From: Prochlorococcus sp. AG-347-M23
Lineage (GTDB): Bacteria > Cyanobacteriota > Cyanobacteriia > PCC-6307 > Cyanobiaceae
DNA: 40,238 bases
Reading direction: 5' to 3'
Assembly (NCBI GenBank): GCA_003278855.1
Contig: QCCU01000013.1
Coordinates: 1 to 40,238 of the forward strand
Numbering within the stretch: the stretch's first letter is position 1; each line of letters opens with the position of its first letter. Position numbers and translations under genes: made by a program. The notes beneath the pieces were generated by a model that worked only from the letters and a program-made list of their open reading frames with translations, was not told the origin of the DNA and did no database searches. Below, one piece after another: positions 9,506 through 18,141 of this stretch.

Positions 9506-9573
9506 TGAAGGGAATGGAATTTAAAGGTTGAGTTCGTGCTATCTAAATATAAAGCAGAATAATTTCACTAAGG

Positions 9574-9957
9574 TTAACATCTATCTGCTCTTAATTTTGC
9601 AGCGCCTTTTAAATAAGGGTGCTTTATTGCATAATTTGGTGGCAATAAAACTTGAGCCATTATTCTTATACAAAAATCAACATCATTCGATACGTACATT
9701 TGTTGGCAGTCTAAAAAGGCAACTGAATCAAGTCCATTAAATTTCCTTGCAATTGAAGCGGGGAAACATGCATTTAAATCTTTTGTCGCTGTGAATGTAA
9801 TGGAAAGAATGTTTGTTTTAATTAGATTGTTTCGTGAAATTAATTCATCAATTAATTCCACTACGGCAACTTCTATTTCCCTAACAGAATTCCCAGATGC
9901 TGTTGTAGCTCCACGAATAAATGTAATTTTATAATCATCTTTCATTTTTTCATACAT
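9574..9957 (-). CDS. aroH: Chorismate mutase, AroH type
   Basis: This enzyme converts chorismate to prephenate, the committed step to phenylalanine and tyrosine, in the monofunctional AroH trimer fold. In the 127 residues the AroH hallmarks are visible: IRGATTASGNS near 14-24 with R15 (Bacillus R7), ATKDLNACFPA, IARKF with R71 (R63), FCIRIM with R98 (R90) and HPYLKGA with Y115 (Y108). The Bacillus catalytic Glu78 appears to be glutamine here (DCQQMYV, Q86). The start could be the ATG at 9957 or the one four codons in. It is 6 bases after the sppA stop side and probably cotranscribed with sppA. Confidence 0.9.
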   Translation of the reverse strand: MYEKMKDDYKITFIRGATTASGNSVREIEVAVVELIDELISRNNLIKTNILSITFTATKDLNACFPASIARKFNGLDSVAFLDCQQMYVSNDVDFCIRIMAQVLLPPNYAIKHPYLKGAAKLRADRC

Positions 9958-9963
9958 ATCTAT

Positions 9964-10773
9964 TTAAGGCTTGTATAACCAAAGTACTTTATTAGATGAG
10001 TCAAACTCAAAAAAGATATTATTGATAATTTTCTCAATCATTCTACTTCCAGGAATTAGTCCAAGTATTTTTTTCTTCTTCTTCCCGAATGTTAAGGGCT
10101 GAATGTTTGGATCTATATTAACCATTTCTGCAGCTAGCTCCCTTGCAACAAATTCATCTCCAACCTTATCAACAAGACCAAGTTCGAGTGCTTGTGTTCC
10201 AGTGAAAATTCTTCCATCAGCAAATTTTCTTACTTCTTCAACAGGCAAATTCCTTCCATCAGCAACAGCTTCAGTAAATTGTTTATAACTTTCATCTATA
10301 AGTCCTTGGAGTAGACCCCTACCTTCCTCACTTAGAGGTTTATCTGGAGACAGTATGTCTTTAAATACACCGCTTTTAACAGTCTCAAATTTAATGCCGA
10401 TTTTATCTAATAATTCAGATAAATTATTTCCTCTTATAATCACACCAATAGATCCTGTAATTGTACCTGGATTAGCAACTATTTTGTCAGATGCAACACC
10501 AATGTAAACGCCTCCTGATGCTGAGATGTTCCCAAAACTGGCAATGACTTTACATCCTTTATCTTTTAATCTTTTAATAGCAGAGTATATTTCTTGGCTA
10601 TCCCCAACAGTACCCCCTGGGGAGTCAATTCTCACGATTAAAGCAGGAAATTCTCTATCCTCAATTTGTTTAAGTGCTTTAAGGACTGAAACTCTTGTTG
10701 AACTTGTAATAGGCTCATCAATTACTATACGAGCTATTCTTTTTTTTGACTTTCGTCTAAAAGGCCAAATCAT
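9964..10773 (-). CDS. sppA: Signal peptide peptidase SppA, short form
   Basis: This serine/lysine-dyad protease of the S49 family degrades leftover signal peptides in or near the membrane. In the 269 residues the nucleophile is Ser86 in GNISASGGVY and the general-base lysine is probably K138 in TVKSGVFKD. The 52-residue spacing between them is the same as in the short Bacillus enzyme. Other family motifs are RIDSPGGTVGDS near 48-59 and GTITGSIGVI near 103-112. The N-terminus is basic and lacks a clear membrane anchor, as in other short cyanobacterial SppA proteins. It is divergent from the DMT transporter, separated by 52 bases, and followed by aroH. Confidence 0.93.
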   Translation of the reverse strand: MIWPFRRKSKKRIARIVIDEPITSSTRVSVLKALKQIEDREFPALIVRIDSPGGTVGDSQEIYSAIKRLKDKGCKVIASFGNISASGGVYIGVASDKIVANPGTITGSIGVIIRGNNLSELLDKIGIKFETVKSGVFKDILSPDKPLSEEGRGLLQGLIDESYKQFTEAVADGRNLPVEEVRKFADGRIFTGTQALELGLVDKVGDEFVARELAAEMVNIDPNIQPLTFGKKKKKILGLIPGSRMIEKIINNIFFEFDSSNKVLWLYKP

Positions 10774-10825
10774 TCTTTTAAGGTAAATTCATAAAACTAC
10801 TTTAAAAAGATTATCAGCAGACCTA

Positions 10826-11767
10826 ATGAATTCAATCCTAAATTGGTTTTTAATGATACTCCCTTTTGCTCTTTGGGGGACTTCAATGGCGGCAATGACT
10901 CCTTTAGTATCTAGTGCTGGGCCAGAGTTTGTGGCTTCATTAAGATTACTTCCTGCAGGAATTCTTGTTCTAATAACAACATATTTGTTTAAAAGAGACT
11001 TAAAAATTTATAAGTGCGATTTGAAGTGGTTTTTTGTTTTTACGATTGTTGATGCTACTTTTTTTCAATTGTTTTTAACTTATGGTATTGAAAAAACTGG
11101 AGCAGGTTTAGGTTCTGTCTTAATTGATTCTCAACCACTTTTGGTAGCTATTTTAGCGAGGGCAATTTTTGGGAATTTAATTAATCCAATAGGATGGTTG
11201 GGACTACTTTTTGGCTTGGGAGGAATAGTATTTTTAGGAGTTCCACAAGAATTTTTAGGGAGTTGGTGGTTGATGTCTGACAAGTCTATAAATGATGTTG
11301 CGTTTAACTTTGGAGAACTTTGGATGCTTGCAGCTTCTCTAGCTATGGCATTAGGAACAATTTTAATTAGATTCACTTGTACTAAAAGTGATCCAGTGGC
11401 AGTTACGGGTTGGCATATGGTTTTAGGGAGTTTGCCCTTAATTATTAGGCACTGCTTACAATCAAATTTCACACTAATTCCAGATTGGTCGATATTTGAT
11501 TGGGGACTTATGTCATTTGCAAGTATTTTTGGAGGAGCAATAGCTTACGGATTGTTTTTCTACTTTGCTAATAATAAAGAAATAACTGGATTTAGTACTC
11601 TTGCTTTTTTAACACCTGTATTTGCTCTTCTCAGTGGAGGTGTTTGGTTAGATGAAAGACTCACAATAGTGCAGTGGATAGGAGTGGTGTTTGTTCTTAT
11701 CTCAGTATTTTTTGTAAGCCAGAGAAAGAGTTTATGGGAAAATAAATTTTCTGATACTACTATTTAA
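10826..11767 (+). CDS. EamA/DMT-superfamily transporter
   Basis: The 313-residue protein is hydrophobic throughout, with about ten membrane segments arranged as two EamA repeats (roughly 5-140 and 155-300). The first repeat has the typical early motif PFALWGTSMAAM and the second ends with the conserved GGVWLDERLTIVQWIGVVFVL pattern, in which the acidic ERL segment precedes the last helix. DMT members export or exchange small metabolites; the substrate cannot be told. It begins a plus-strand run with two glycosyltransferase genes (28-base gap to the first). Transport of a sugar-linked substrate is conceivable, but this neighbourhood may also be coincidental. Confidence 0.88.
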   Translation: MNSILNWFLMILPFALWGTSMAAMTPLVSSAGPEFVASLRLLPAGILVLITTYLFKRDLKIYKCDLKWFFVFTIVDATFFQLFLTYGIEKTGAGLGSVLIDSQPLLVAILARAIFGNLINPIGWLGLLFGLGGIVFLGVPQEFLGSWWLMSDKSINDVAFNFGELWMLAASLAMALGTILIRFTCTKSDPVAVTGWHMVLGSLPLIIRHCLQSNFTLIPDWSIFDWGLMSFASIFGGAIAYGLFFYFANNKEITGFSTLAFLTPVFALLSGGVWLDERLTIVQWIGVVFVLISVFFVSQRKSLWENKFSDTTI

Positions 11768-11795
11768 TTAGTTTCTTTTTGTAAAAAGTCTAATA

Positions 11796-12872
11796 ATGCG
11801 AATAGTATTGATTAGTACTCCAATAGGGTTCTTAGGGAGTGGTAAAGGTGGTGGAGTTGAATTAACTATAAATTCTTTAGTATCAGGTTTAATTTCTTTA
11901 GGTCATTCTGTGGAGGTTGTAGCTCCAAAGAATTCTAAGTTACATGAAAGTAATGTAAAAGCAAAATTACATTTTGTGGAAGGTGAAGATCAAATTAGTT
12001 GGCAACATCAAAATTATAATTCTCCAGTGAGTATCCCAGACAATTCTCTTTTAGCAGGAATGCTTGAAAAGGGGATAGATATCGCTAAACATTCAGATGT
12101 CTTGTTGAACATGTCCTATGATTGGTTGCCTATTTGGATGACTCTAAATTTAGAGATACCCATTGCCCACATTATTAGTATGGGTTCTGAAAGTTCAGTA
12201 ATTAGTAATTTAATTTCTAAAGTATACGCTAAATATCCAAATAATTTTGCTTTTCATTCAAAAATGCAGGCTAATGATTATCCATTCATAAAAAAACCAA
12301 CAATTATTGGGAATGGGTTTAATTTAAATAATTATATTTTTCAAGATTCATTGAAGGGACCATTGGCATGGGTTGGAAGAGTGGCGCCGGAGAAAGGTTT
12401 AGAGGATGCAGTATATGTGGCAAATCAACTTGGCGAAAAATTAAAAGTTTGGGGATTTATAGAAGATGAGATGTATGCCTCAAAGATAGAAAAATTATTC
12501 CCTCAAGGAGCTATAGATTGGATGGGTTTTTTATCAACCGACGAATTACAAAAAGAACTTGGTAAATGCAGAGGGTTGCTAAATACTCCAAAATGGAATG
12601 AGGCATATGGGAACGTTATTGTTGAAGCTTTAGCCTGCGGGGTGCCAGTTGTAGCTTATAAAAGGGGAGGACCTAGTGAAATTATTCAGCATGGCCAAAC
12701 AGGATATCTTGCTAATCCTGACGATAAAAAAAATATGCTTTCTTATGTAGAGATTATTGAAAAAATAAAACGTCAGAAATGTAGAGAATGGGTAGAAAAA
12801 AATGCCTCCGCAGATATATTTGCTAACAAGGTTGTGAACTGGCTTAATAAGGTAATGCATGAATATAAATAA
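11796..12872 (+). CDS. Glycosyltransferase family 4 protein (GT-B fold)
   Basis: This 358-residue retaining glycosyltransferase has a glycine-rich N-terminal loop (IGFLGSGKGGGVE) and the C-terminal GT4 donor-binding features GRVAPEKGLEDA (about 195-206) and the EX7E motif in EAYGNVIVEALACGVPVVAY. It probably uses a nucleotide-sugar donor in the cytoplasm. Similar cyanobacterial proteins are sometimes labelled UDP-glucose:tetrahydrobiopterin glucosyltransferase; I cannot confirm that from sequence alone, and an envelope-glycan role is equally possible. It is followed after 6 bases by an ArnT-like membrane glycosyltransferase, which suggests an operon. Confidence 0.85.
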   Translation: MRIVLISTPIGFLGSGKGGGVELTINSLVSGLISLGHSVEVVAPKNSKLHESNVKAKLHFVEGEDQISWQHQNYNSPVSIPDNSLLAGMLEKGIDIAKHSDVLLNMSYDWLPIWMTLNLEIPIAHIISMGSESSVISNLISKVYAKYPNNFAFHSKMQANDYPFIKKPTIIGNGFNLNNYIFQDSLKGPLAWVGRVAPEKGLEDAVYVANQLGEKLKVWGFIEDEMYASKIEKLFPQGAIDWMGFLSTDELQKELGKCRGLLNTPKWNEAYGNVIVEALACGVPVVAYKRGGPSEIIQHGQTGYLANPDDKKNMLSYVEIIEKIKRQKCREWVEKNASADIFANKVVNWLNKVMHEYK

Positions 12873-12878
12873 TATTAA

Positions 12879-14684
12879 ATGATTCTTCTGAACTCAAAAA
12901 AAAGGCTTTTAAACGCAGTAATAATTTTAGTTTCTGGGATCATTATTTTTATTTTAGGCTTAGGTAATACAGGACTGGTGGATGAAACGCCTCCTTTATT
13001 TGCCGCGGCGGCGAGGGCTATGAGTGAATCTGGTGACTGGATAACTCCAAAGGTCAATGGAATGTTCCGTTTTGATAAGCCTCCACTGATATATTGGCTA
13101 ATGGGTTTTTTTTACTCATTGCCCAAAAGCGAGATCTGGGATAGTTACGGGACAATCTCAGCAAGACTTCCTTCAGCTTTGGGATCATTATTTTTAATGT
13201 TGATGATTGGAGATACTTTATTTTGTTGGCCACAGAAGAGTGATAAGCAATTCCTCACTCCAATAGTTGCATCATTAGCCTTTGCTTTGTCTCCAATAAT
13301 AATTATCTGGAGTAGAACTGCCGTGAGTGATGCTCTTTTAACTGGTACCTTGGGGATCAGCCTCCTTTTGTTTTGGAGAAGAATGGCCTGTGAAAATAAT
13401 GACCAATGTATTTCAGCGTGGGTATTTTTAGGTTTTGCAATTTTAACTAAAGGACCTGTTGCATTTGTTTTGGCATTATTGACTATTACATCTTTCTTAT
13501 CTAGTCAGAAGAATTGGAAAATGTTGCTCTGTAAGATCAACCCTAAGAAAGGTTTTTTTATAACGATATTAATAAGTGTTCCATGGTACATATTAGAGCT
13601 CATAAAAGAGGGAAAGCCTTTTTGGGACAATTTTTTTGGTTACCATAATTTTCAAAGATATACCTCAGTTGTAAATAATCATGCCGAACCATTCTGGTTT
13701 TTTCTTTACATAATGATATTGGCTTCATTACCATTCACTCCTTTTTTGTATCACGGTATATTCAAGGCCTTTAGGGATTTTTTGAGAAGTACAAAAGAAA
13801 GTTGCAATATCACTGACACCCTTTATACCTTTTCTCTATGTTGGTTAATATCTGTTTTAATCTTCTTTAGTCTTTCTGCTACAAAACTACCAAGCTATTG
13901 GCTGCCTGCAATTCCAGCAGCCTCAATCTTAATTAGTAATAGCTTTATAAACTTAAAAAATTCAAGTAAAAGTTTTCTATATTTATGGATTTTTAATATT
14001 TTAATTTTATTCGGTGTTTCAATAGCATTCTTCTTCTCAAATTATTGGTTAAGTTCAATAAATGATCCCGAAATGCCTAATCTTGCATCTGAATTAATAA
14101 GCTCCGGTATAATTTTTAAAGCCAAATTATTCTTCTCTTCATTTACACTGCTTGCAATAATTTTATTTTCTTTAAAATCTAGAAATATCCTTCTTTATCT
14201 CCAAATTTTACTTTTAGTGGGACAATCTTATTTGATGTCGCCAATAAGAAAATTAGCAGATACTTCAAGGCAATTACCTTTAAGGAATATCTCAAAATTA
14301 ATTTTAGATATTCGCGAGGGGAGGGAAACTTTAGCAATGATCGGGATAAGAAAACCTTCATTACATTTTTATTCGAGACAAATAGTTTTTTATGAACCCA
14401 ACACTGAAGAGGGATTAATTAATCTGTCAGAAAGGTTAAAAACTGATAGGAGAGAGAATTATGAGGACCAACCCGATTATGAATATAAATCTCTATTGGT
14501 CGTGATAGATGAATACTCTACCCGCCGACAGCAATGGTCAAAAATTAATCATCAAAAATTGGGCAAATTTGGAATTTATAATTTATGGCGAATAAAAAAA
14601 AGTGATTTAAACAAGTATTCGAAATTTTTAGTTAAAAGTGGTTATAAATCTGACTGGGTAAATAGAAAAGTTGAGAAATTTTAA
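12879..14684 (+). CDS. ArnT/PMT-like membrane glycosyltransferase (GT83/GT39 superfamily)
   Basis: The 601-residue protein has a first membrane helix (about 12-30) followed by the periplasmic loop that carries the catalytic acidic pair, here LVDETPP (D35, E36), and FDKPPLIYW (66-74). These are typical of transferases that take a sugar from a polyprenyl phosphate and add it to lipid A or protein on the outer face of the membrane. About ten more helices extend to residue 445 and a soluble C-terminal domain ends the protein. It follows the GT4 gene by 6 bases; a cytoplasmic sugar activation step and an outer-face transfer would fit together, but acceptor and sugar are unknown. The last 4 bases overlap the convergent small gene at 14681-14932. 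Confidence 0.85.
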   Translation: MILLNSKKRLLNAVIILVSGIIIFILGLGNTGLVDETPPLFAAAARAMSESGDWITPKVNGMFRFDKPPLIYWLMGFFYSLPKSEIWDSYGTISARLPSALGSLFLMLMIGDTLFCWPQKSDKQFLTPIVASLAFALSPIIIIWSRTAVSDALLTGTLGISLLLFWRRMACENNDQCISAWVFLGFAILTKGPVAFVLALLTITSFLSSQKNWKMLLCKINPKKGFFITILISVPWYILELIKEGKPFWDNFFGYHNFQRYTSVVNNHAEPFWFFLYIMILASLPFTPFLYHGIFKAFRDFLRSTKESCNITDTLYTFSLCWLISVLIFFSLSATKLPSYWLPAIPAASILISNSFINLKNSSKSFLYLWIFNILILFGVSIAFFFSNYWLSSINDPEMPNLASELISSGIIFKAKLFFSSFTLLAIILFSLKSRNILLYLQILLLVGQSYLMSPIRKLADTSRQLPLRNISKLILDIREGRETLAMIGIRKPSLHFYSRQIVFYEPNTEEGLINLSERLKTDRRENYEDQPDYEYKSLLVVIDEYSTRRQQWSKINHQKLGKFGIYNLWRIKKSDLNKYSKFLVKSGYKSDWVNRKVEKF

Positions 14685-14932
14685 CAAAGTCTTTTTTTTA
14701 GAAGAGCATTTTTTAAATCATCAATGCTGCACTTGCTTGGGATATCAATTTTGTTTAAATCTTCCATTAATTCGAGATCTATGACAGAATCTTCGGCTAA
14801 AAAACTAAAAACCTCATTAATGCTTATCCCCATATCTTGAGCCATCTCTGAGATAAGCCTTAGAGTATCCCTCCTCACAGAAATCCTTAGATCTATAGGG
14901 ATATATTCATTTTCAGGGTTTGCTGACTTCAT
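14681..14932 (-). CDS. Small conserved-looking protein, possibly ribbon-helix-helix-like
   Basis: This is an 83-residue protein I do not recognise. Residues 12-45 (IDLRISVRRDTLRLIS then MAQDMGISINEVFSFL) look like a short strand followed by two helices, the pattern of ribbon-helix-helix DNA-binding proteins such as Arc/MetJ. The acidic second half (EDSVIDLELMEDL) and a basic end (KNALLKKRLC) follow. Fold and DNA binding are inference from pattern only. It overlaps the ArnT-like gene by 4 bases tail to tail. No toxin partner is adjacent, so there is no support for a toxin-antitoxin pair. Confidence 0.6.
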   Translation of the reverse strand: MKSANPENEYIPIDLRISVRRDTLRLISEMAQDMGISINEVFSFLAEDSVIDLELMEDLNKIDIPSKCSIDDLKNALLKKRLC

Positions 14933-15015
14933 AACCTAAATCTTAAGACATTATTTAGATATCAGGATATAATCTTTACAATATTCATCAATCATGCTCT
15001 TATAAAAAATTTCAT

Positions 15016-15810
15016 TCAAATTGTCTGAATGAATAAATTCATAAACATTTTTAATAGAGGAATTGTAATTAATGAAATTAAGGTTGTTGTAAAAAGAATT
15101 TTTGAAGCTATTTTTTGTTTCACACCATATGCCTCTGCCATTAAAATTGTAGATATTGCTGTTGGGGTTGCTGCCTGAAGAATTACTGCAGATGATTGAT
15201 CGAAGTTAAAATTTAAGTATTTGCATAGAACAAAAATAATAAAGGGAAGAATAAATAACTTTAATAAAATTGAAAATTTAATTTCTTCATTTAGATCCAA
15301 AATCCTTTCATTTTGATTTGTGATTATTCCAAGTCTTGTTCCCACAACTATTATTGCCAAAGCAATAACTATTCTTGCAGGAATCCAAAGATAATTGCCT
15401 AAAATTTCATCTATTTGAAAAAGATATGCAAGAAGTACACCAATGATCCCTCTTGATGCAGGACTATTTATCAGTGCATTTAATAGTCCTTTGATGTTTG
15501 GGATGTTATTGCTGTTGGATTTTTCTTGAAGAAAAAAAGGTCCAAATATCCAAGCGAAAAGTGTTGTTCCTAAATCAAATCCAACAGTGAAATTAATAGT
15601 TGTTGAAGGTAGAAGAGCTAGCGCAATAGGTATTCCAAGAAATGATGTATTACCTATTAGGCCTGCTAGCTGCAATGTGTAATTTGGAAGCTTATTGTTA
15701 AGTATTGGGATTATATTTATTAATGTTATTAAAAATCCAATTACAGAGAATGCTAAAAATGCACTTTTAATTAGGTTTATGTCTATACCTTCCTTTAATA
15801 GAAGACCCAT
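15016..15810 (-). CDS. AEC-family permease (auxin efflux carrier-like), 5' end uncertain
   Basis: From the first in-frame ATG at 15810 this gives 264 residues with about eight membrane segments and the AEC pattern (LAGLIGNTSFLGIPIALALL near the start, VILQAATPTAISTILMAEAYG near the end). AEC proteins move organic anions or similar solutes. The frame is open upstream to about 15966. The upstream codons encode a convincing first helix (INIIPFLIFGFLLGKKNPK) that belongs to the family, yet no ATG, GTG or TTG is available there. Either a rare start (ATT at 15945 or CTG near 15890) is used, or the start was lost to mutation or sequence error. A truncated protein lacking helix 1 may not work. Confidence 0.75.
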   Translation of the reverse strand: MGLLLKEGIDINLIKSAFLAFSVIGFLITLINIIPILNNKLPNYTLQLAGLIGNTSFLGIPIALALLPSTTINFTVGFDLGTTLFAWIFGPFFLQEKSNSNNIPNIKGLLNALINSPASRGIIGVLLAYLFQIDEILGNYLWIPARIVIALAIIVVGTRLGIITNQNERILDLNEEIKFSILLKLFILPFIIFVLCKYLNFNFDQSSAVILQAATPTAISTILMAEAYGVKQKIASKILFTTTLISLITIPLLKMFMNLFIQTI

Positions 15811-16015
15811 TACACTTAACGGAATACCAAACCTTATTAGAGGTCTTGCTATATATTTTGAAATCTTTGGATTCTTTTTTCCCAGAAGAAAACCAAAGAT
15901 TAAAAAAGGGATGATATTTATAAAAAGAGAGTAGATGCTATTAATTAAATATTTATTAAAGCAATATTAACTCGCCAAAGTGCAGTCAAAAAGTTTTTTA
16001 TTATTTATTGAAAAT

Positions 16016-16240
16016 TTAAATTATTTTCCAGATTGCTTTGTCGGGAATTAGTGGAGATTTATATAAATTTTCTGGTTCTTTAGTCAAAACTCTCCATGTA
16101 GGAACCCTACAAGTTACGTAGGCAGGACTTTCTATTAAAACCCCTGGGTTCTCATCAAAAGTACATGTAAAACCTTCTTTCCAATATCCACCATTGTTAA
16201 GGCTTCCTTTAAACCAAACCCAGCATTTTGAAGTTTTCAA
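16016..16240 (-). CDS. Small hypothetical protein (74 aa)
   Basis: The product is not recognised as a named family. It is rich in aromatic residues (six tryptophans) and has three cysteines (KCWVW, FTCTF, YVTCRVP), which suggests a compact beta-rich fold with possible metal or disulfide chemistry. There is no signal peptide or membrane segment. Codon use and base composition match the neighbours. It stands alone on the minus strand between an AEC permease and a SemiSWEET gene with about 75-base gaps on either side. The composition, far from random for AT-rich sequence, supports a real gene. Confidence 0.6.
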   Translation of the reverse strand: MKTSKCWVWFKGSLNNGGYWKEGFTCTFDENPGVLIESPAYVTCRVPTWRVLTKEPENLYKSPLIPDKAIWKII

Positions 16241-16316
16241 GATCAGTCAATTTTTTGTTCTATTTTAATCAAGATTCAAGTAATAAATCTAAAGTTTATT
16301 AGTTTTAAAAAAATTT

Positions 16317-16583
16317 TTACTCATATTCCTTATTTGAAAAATATATTTTAGAGATTAATATCAATAAATTTAAGATCAGGGTAATTAAATTTGCAATTAA
16401 TATTGGTATTGAAGAAATTTTATAACCATAAATAATCCAAGACAAAACACCAATAATAAACATTATTAATGTTGTCAAAGAAACATCATCTGCCTTTTTT
16501 GTTTTTAAAGTTTTTATCAATTGAGGGAGAAATGCTGCTGTTGTTAAAATCGCTGCAAAATATCCAAATATATCTACATTCAT
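16317..16583 (-). CDS. SemiSWEET-type transporter (MtN3/saliva, PQ-loop)
   Basis: The 88-residue protein consists of three membrane segments (about 5-22, 36-53 and 57-80) and contains the PQ-loop signature at AAFLPQLIKTLKTKKADDVSL (residues 16-36). This is a single triple-helix bundle, the half-size bacterial version of SWEET sugar transporters, which works as a dimer and typically moves sucrose or related sugars down a gradient. The family call is strong; the substrate is unknown. It starts 19 bases after the stop of the upstream peroxiredoxin-like gene on the same strand, so cotranscription is plausible. Confidence 0.88.
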   Translation of the reverse strand: MNVDIFGYFAAILTTAAFLPQLIKTLKTKKADDVSLTTLIMFIIGVLSWIIYGYKISSIPILIANLITLILNLLILISKIYFSNKEYE

Positions 16584-16602
16584 AAAAATATTTTTAAAAC
16601 TA

Positions 16603-17346
16603 TTATTTAATTAAATCATTCAAAAATCCTAAGGGATCCCTCATGTTTGATGAATATCCAAGAACATCGTTTGAAAAAAATTTATAAATAATTTGGTTTT
16701 TATTATTTAATAGAAAAGAAGCCCCTCTTTGAGGAAGGTATTCTTCATTAATAATATAATCACTCCAATTTTGAATTATTTCATTCATATTATTTAATCT
16801 AAATGTTGCTAATTCAAATGGTCTCAAATAACCATCCCCGAAAACCTTTTTAAAAGAATTACCTGAAAATTTTAAAAATTTCAAAACATCAATTTTGTCA
16901 AATTCTGAATAAATTTGCTTTGCTTTTCTGTCGCCGGTATAACCTCTAATAACTTCTTTAATTGTTTTAAAAGAATTTATCCCTGATAACATCAAAAGCA
17001 TATTGATCCAACCTCCTAAACCAATATCTAATCCTCTTGAGACTTTTAGATTATTGTGGATTTGATTATCAGAAACAACTATTAAATTTTCTTTGTGAAA
17101 GCCAGTAAATTTACAGAATTTTTCTTTCCCAATTTTGTTCCCAATCGCAATTGCAAAAATATCTAAATTTTCAGCTTGATTTTTATCGATAAAACTTTTC
17201 AAATTTAGTGCATATTCAAAGCTATCAAAATCTCCCAATAAACCAAATAAAACGATTAATTTGAATTTTTTATGCCCATTAAAGTTGAATTCTTTAATAA
17301 GATTTTTTAAATCATTTTGAAATTTGTCAGTCACGATGGCTTGCAT
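16603..17346 (-). CDS. Peroxiredoxin-like (AhpC/TSA-type, PRXL2-like) protein
   Basis: The 247-residue protein shows a thioredoxin-like organisation: LIVLFGLLGDFDSFEYAL at about 31-48, FAIAIGN near 80, then CKFTGFHKENLIVVSD, and a C-terminal RGASFLLNNKNQIIYKF strand-turn-strand that is typical of AhpC/TSA_2 proteins. The normal peroxidatic CxxC in the first strand is absent (FGLLGDF occupies that place), so it may lack peroxidase activity. I recall similar proteins across marine picocyanobacteria annotated as AhpC/TSA-like. Function is unknown. It is divergent from flavodoxin isiB, with a 128-base shared upstream region. Confidence 0.55.
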   Translation of the reverse strand: MQAIVTDKFQNDLKNLIKEFNFNGHKKFKLIVLFGLLGDFDSFEYALNLKSFIDKNQAENLDIFAIAIGNKIGKEKFCKFTGFHKENLIVVSDNQIHNNLKVSRGLDIGLGGWINMLLMLSGINSFKTIKEVIRGYTGDRKAKQIYSEFDKIDVLKFLKFSGNSFKKVFGDGYLRPFELATFRLNNMNEIIQNWSDYIINEEYLPQRGASFLLNNKNQIIYKFFSNDVLGYSSNMRDPLGFLNDLIK

Positions 17347-17474
17347 TTTTTATAAATTTTTCTCAAAACTTTTTTCTTACCTTGATTAGTATAAAATTTT
17401 ACATGAAAAAGTTTTTAAAGAAATTAATTTAACGTTTTTAGATTTTATTATTTTAAGGTAAACATTTTGAAGTT

Positions 17475-17999
17475 ATGACTGTAGGAATTTATTACGCAAC
17501 TACAACCGGAAAAACTGAAGACGTAGCTGATCGTCTTCACAATTTTATCTCTTCAGCAGAAGCACCTAAAGATGTATCTGATGTTGATGATCTTTCCGAA
17601 TTTGAAGGTCTTGATGGAATTATTTGCGGGATACCCACTTGGAATACTGGTGCCGACGAAGAAAGATCGGGAACTGCATGGGATTCAATCTTAGAGGATA
17701 TTGGTGAACTAAGTTTATCAGGAAAAAAAGTTGCAATTTTTGGTTTAGGAGATTCTTCTACATATACAGAAAACTATTGTGATGCAATGGAAGAACTCCA
17801 TAGCTACTTCACAAAAGCAGGCGCTGAAATGGTCGGTTACGTAGATAAATCTTCTTATACATTTGATGAGTCTAAAAGTGTTGTAGGAGAAAGCTTTTGT
17901 GGATTACCTCTTGATGAGGATAGTGAATCTGATTTGACCGATTCGCGTCTTGAAACATGGGCTTCTCAGCTTAAGGGTGAAATCCCTTCATTGGCTTAA
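17475..17999 (+). CDS. isiB: Flavodoxin (long-chain)
   Basis: This FMN-binding electron carrier replaces ferredoxin at the acceptor side of photosystem I under iron limitation. The 174 residues contain the FMN phosphate loop TTTGKTED (9-16), the aromatic loop region CGIPTWNTGADEE with W57 packing the flavin, and FGLGDSSTYTENYCDAM with the second-loop tyrosine. The acidic surface is typical of photosynthetic flavodoxins. It is followed by a pcb antenna gene after 142 bases, the same pairing as isiB with iron-stress antenna genes elsewhere in cyanobacteria. The upstream 128 bases contain a TATAAAAT-like box near 17391 but no clear Fur site. Confidence 0.96.
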   Translation: MTVGIYYATTTGKTEDVADRLHNFISSAEAPKDVSDVDDLSEFEGLDGIICGIPTWNTGADEERSGTAWDSILEDIGELSLSGKKVAIFGLGDSSTYTENYCDAMEELHSYFTKAGAEMVGYVDKSSYTFDESKSVVGESFCGLPLDEDSESDLTDSRLETWASQLKGEIPSLA

Positions 18000-18141
18000 G
18001 CTTTCTCAGATATACTTCCCTAGTTTGTAACATTTGTTCTTTAACAATATGTTTTTTTTACATAAGTAATTAAATCTGTAAAGAACATGTAAAAACAATA
18101 GCGATAAGCAATATGCTCAATTTGCTGTTTACTTAAATCAA

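Noticed and set aside
11131..11472. A 113-codon minus-strand frame
   Set aside because: It lies entirely inside the DMT transporter gene on the other strand. Its composition (K/P/S-rich) is the mirror of the membrane-protein codons.
14681..14932. Ribbon-helix-helix-like small gene as an antitoxin
   Set aside because: No adjacent small toxin-like gene on the same strand; its neighbours are a glycosyltransferase and a permease.
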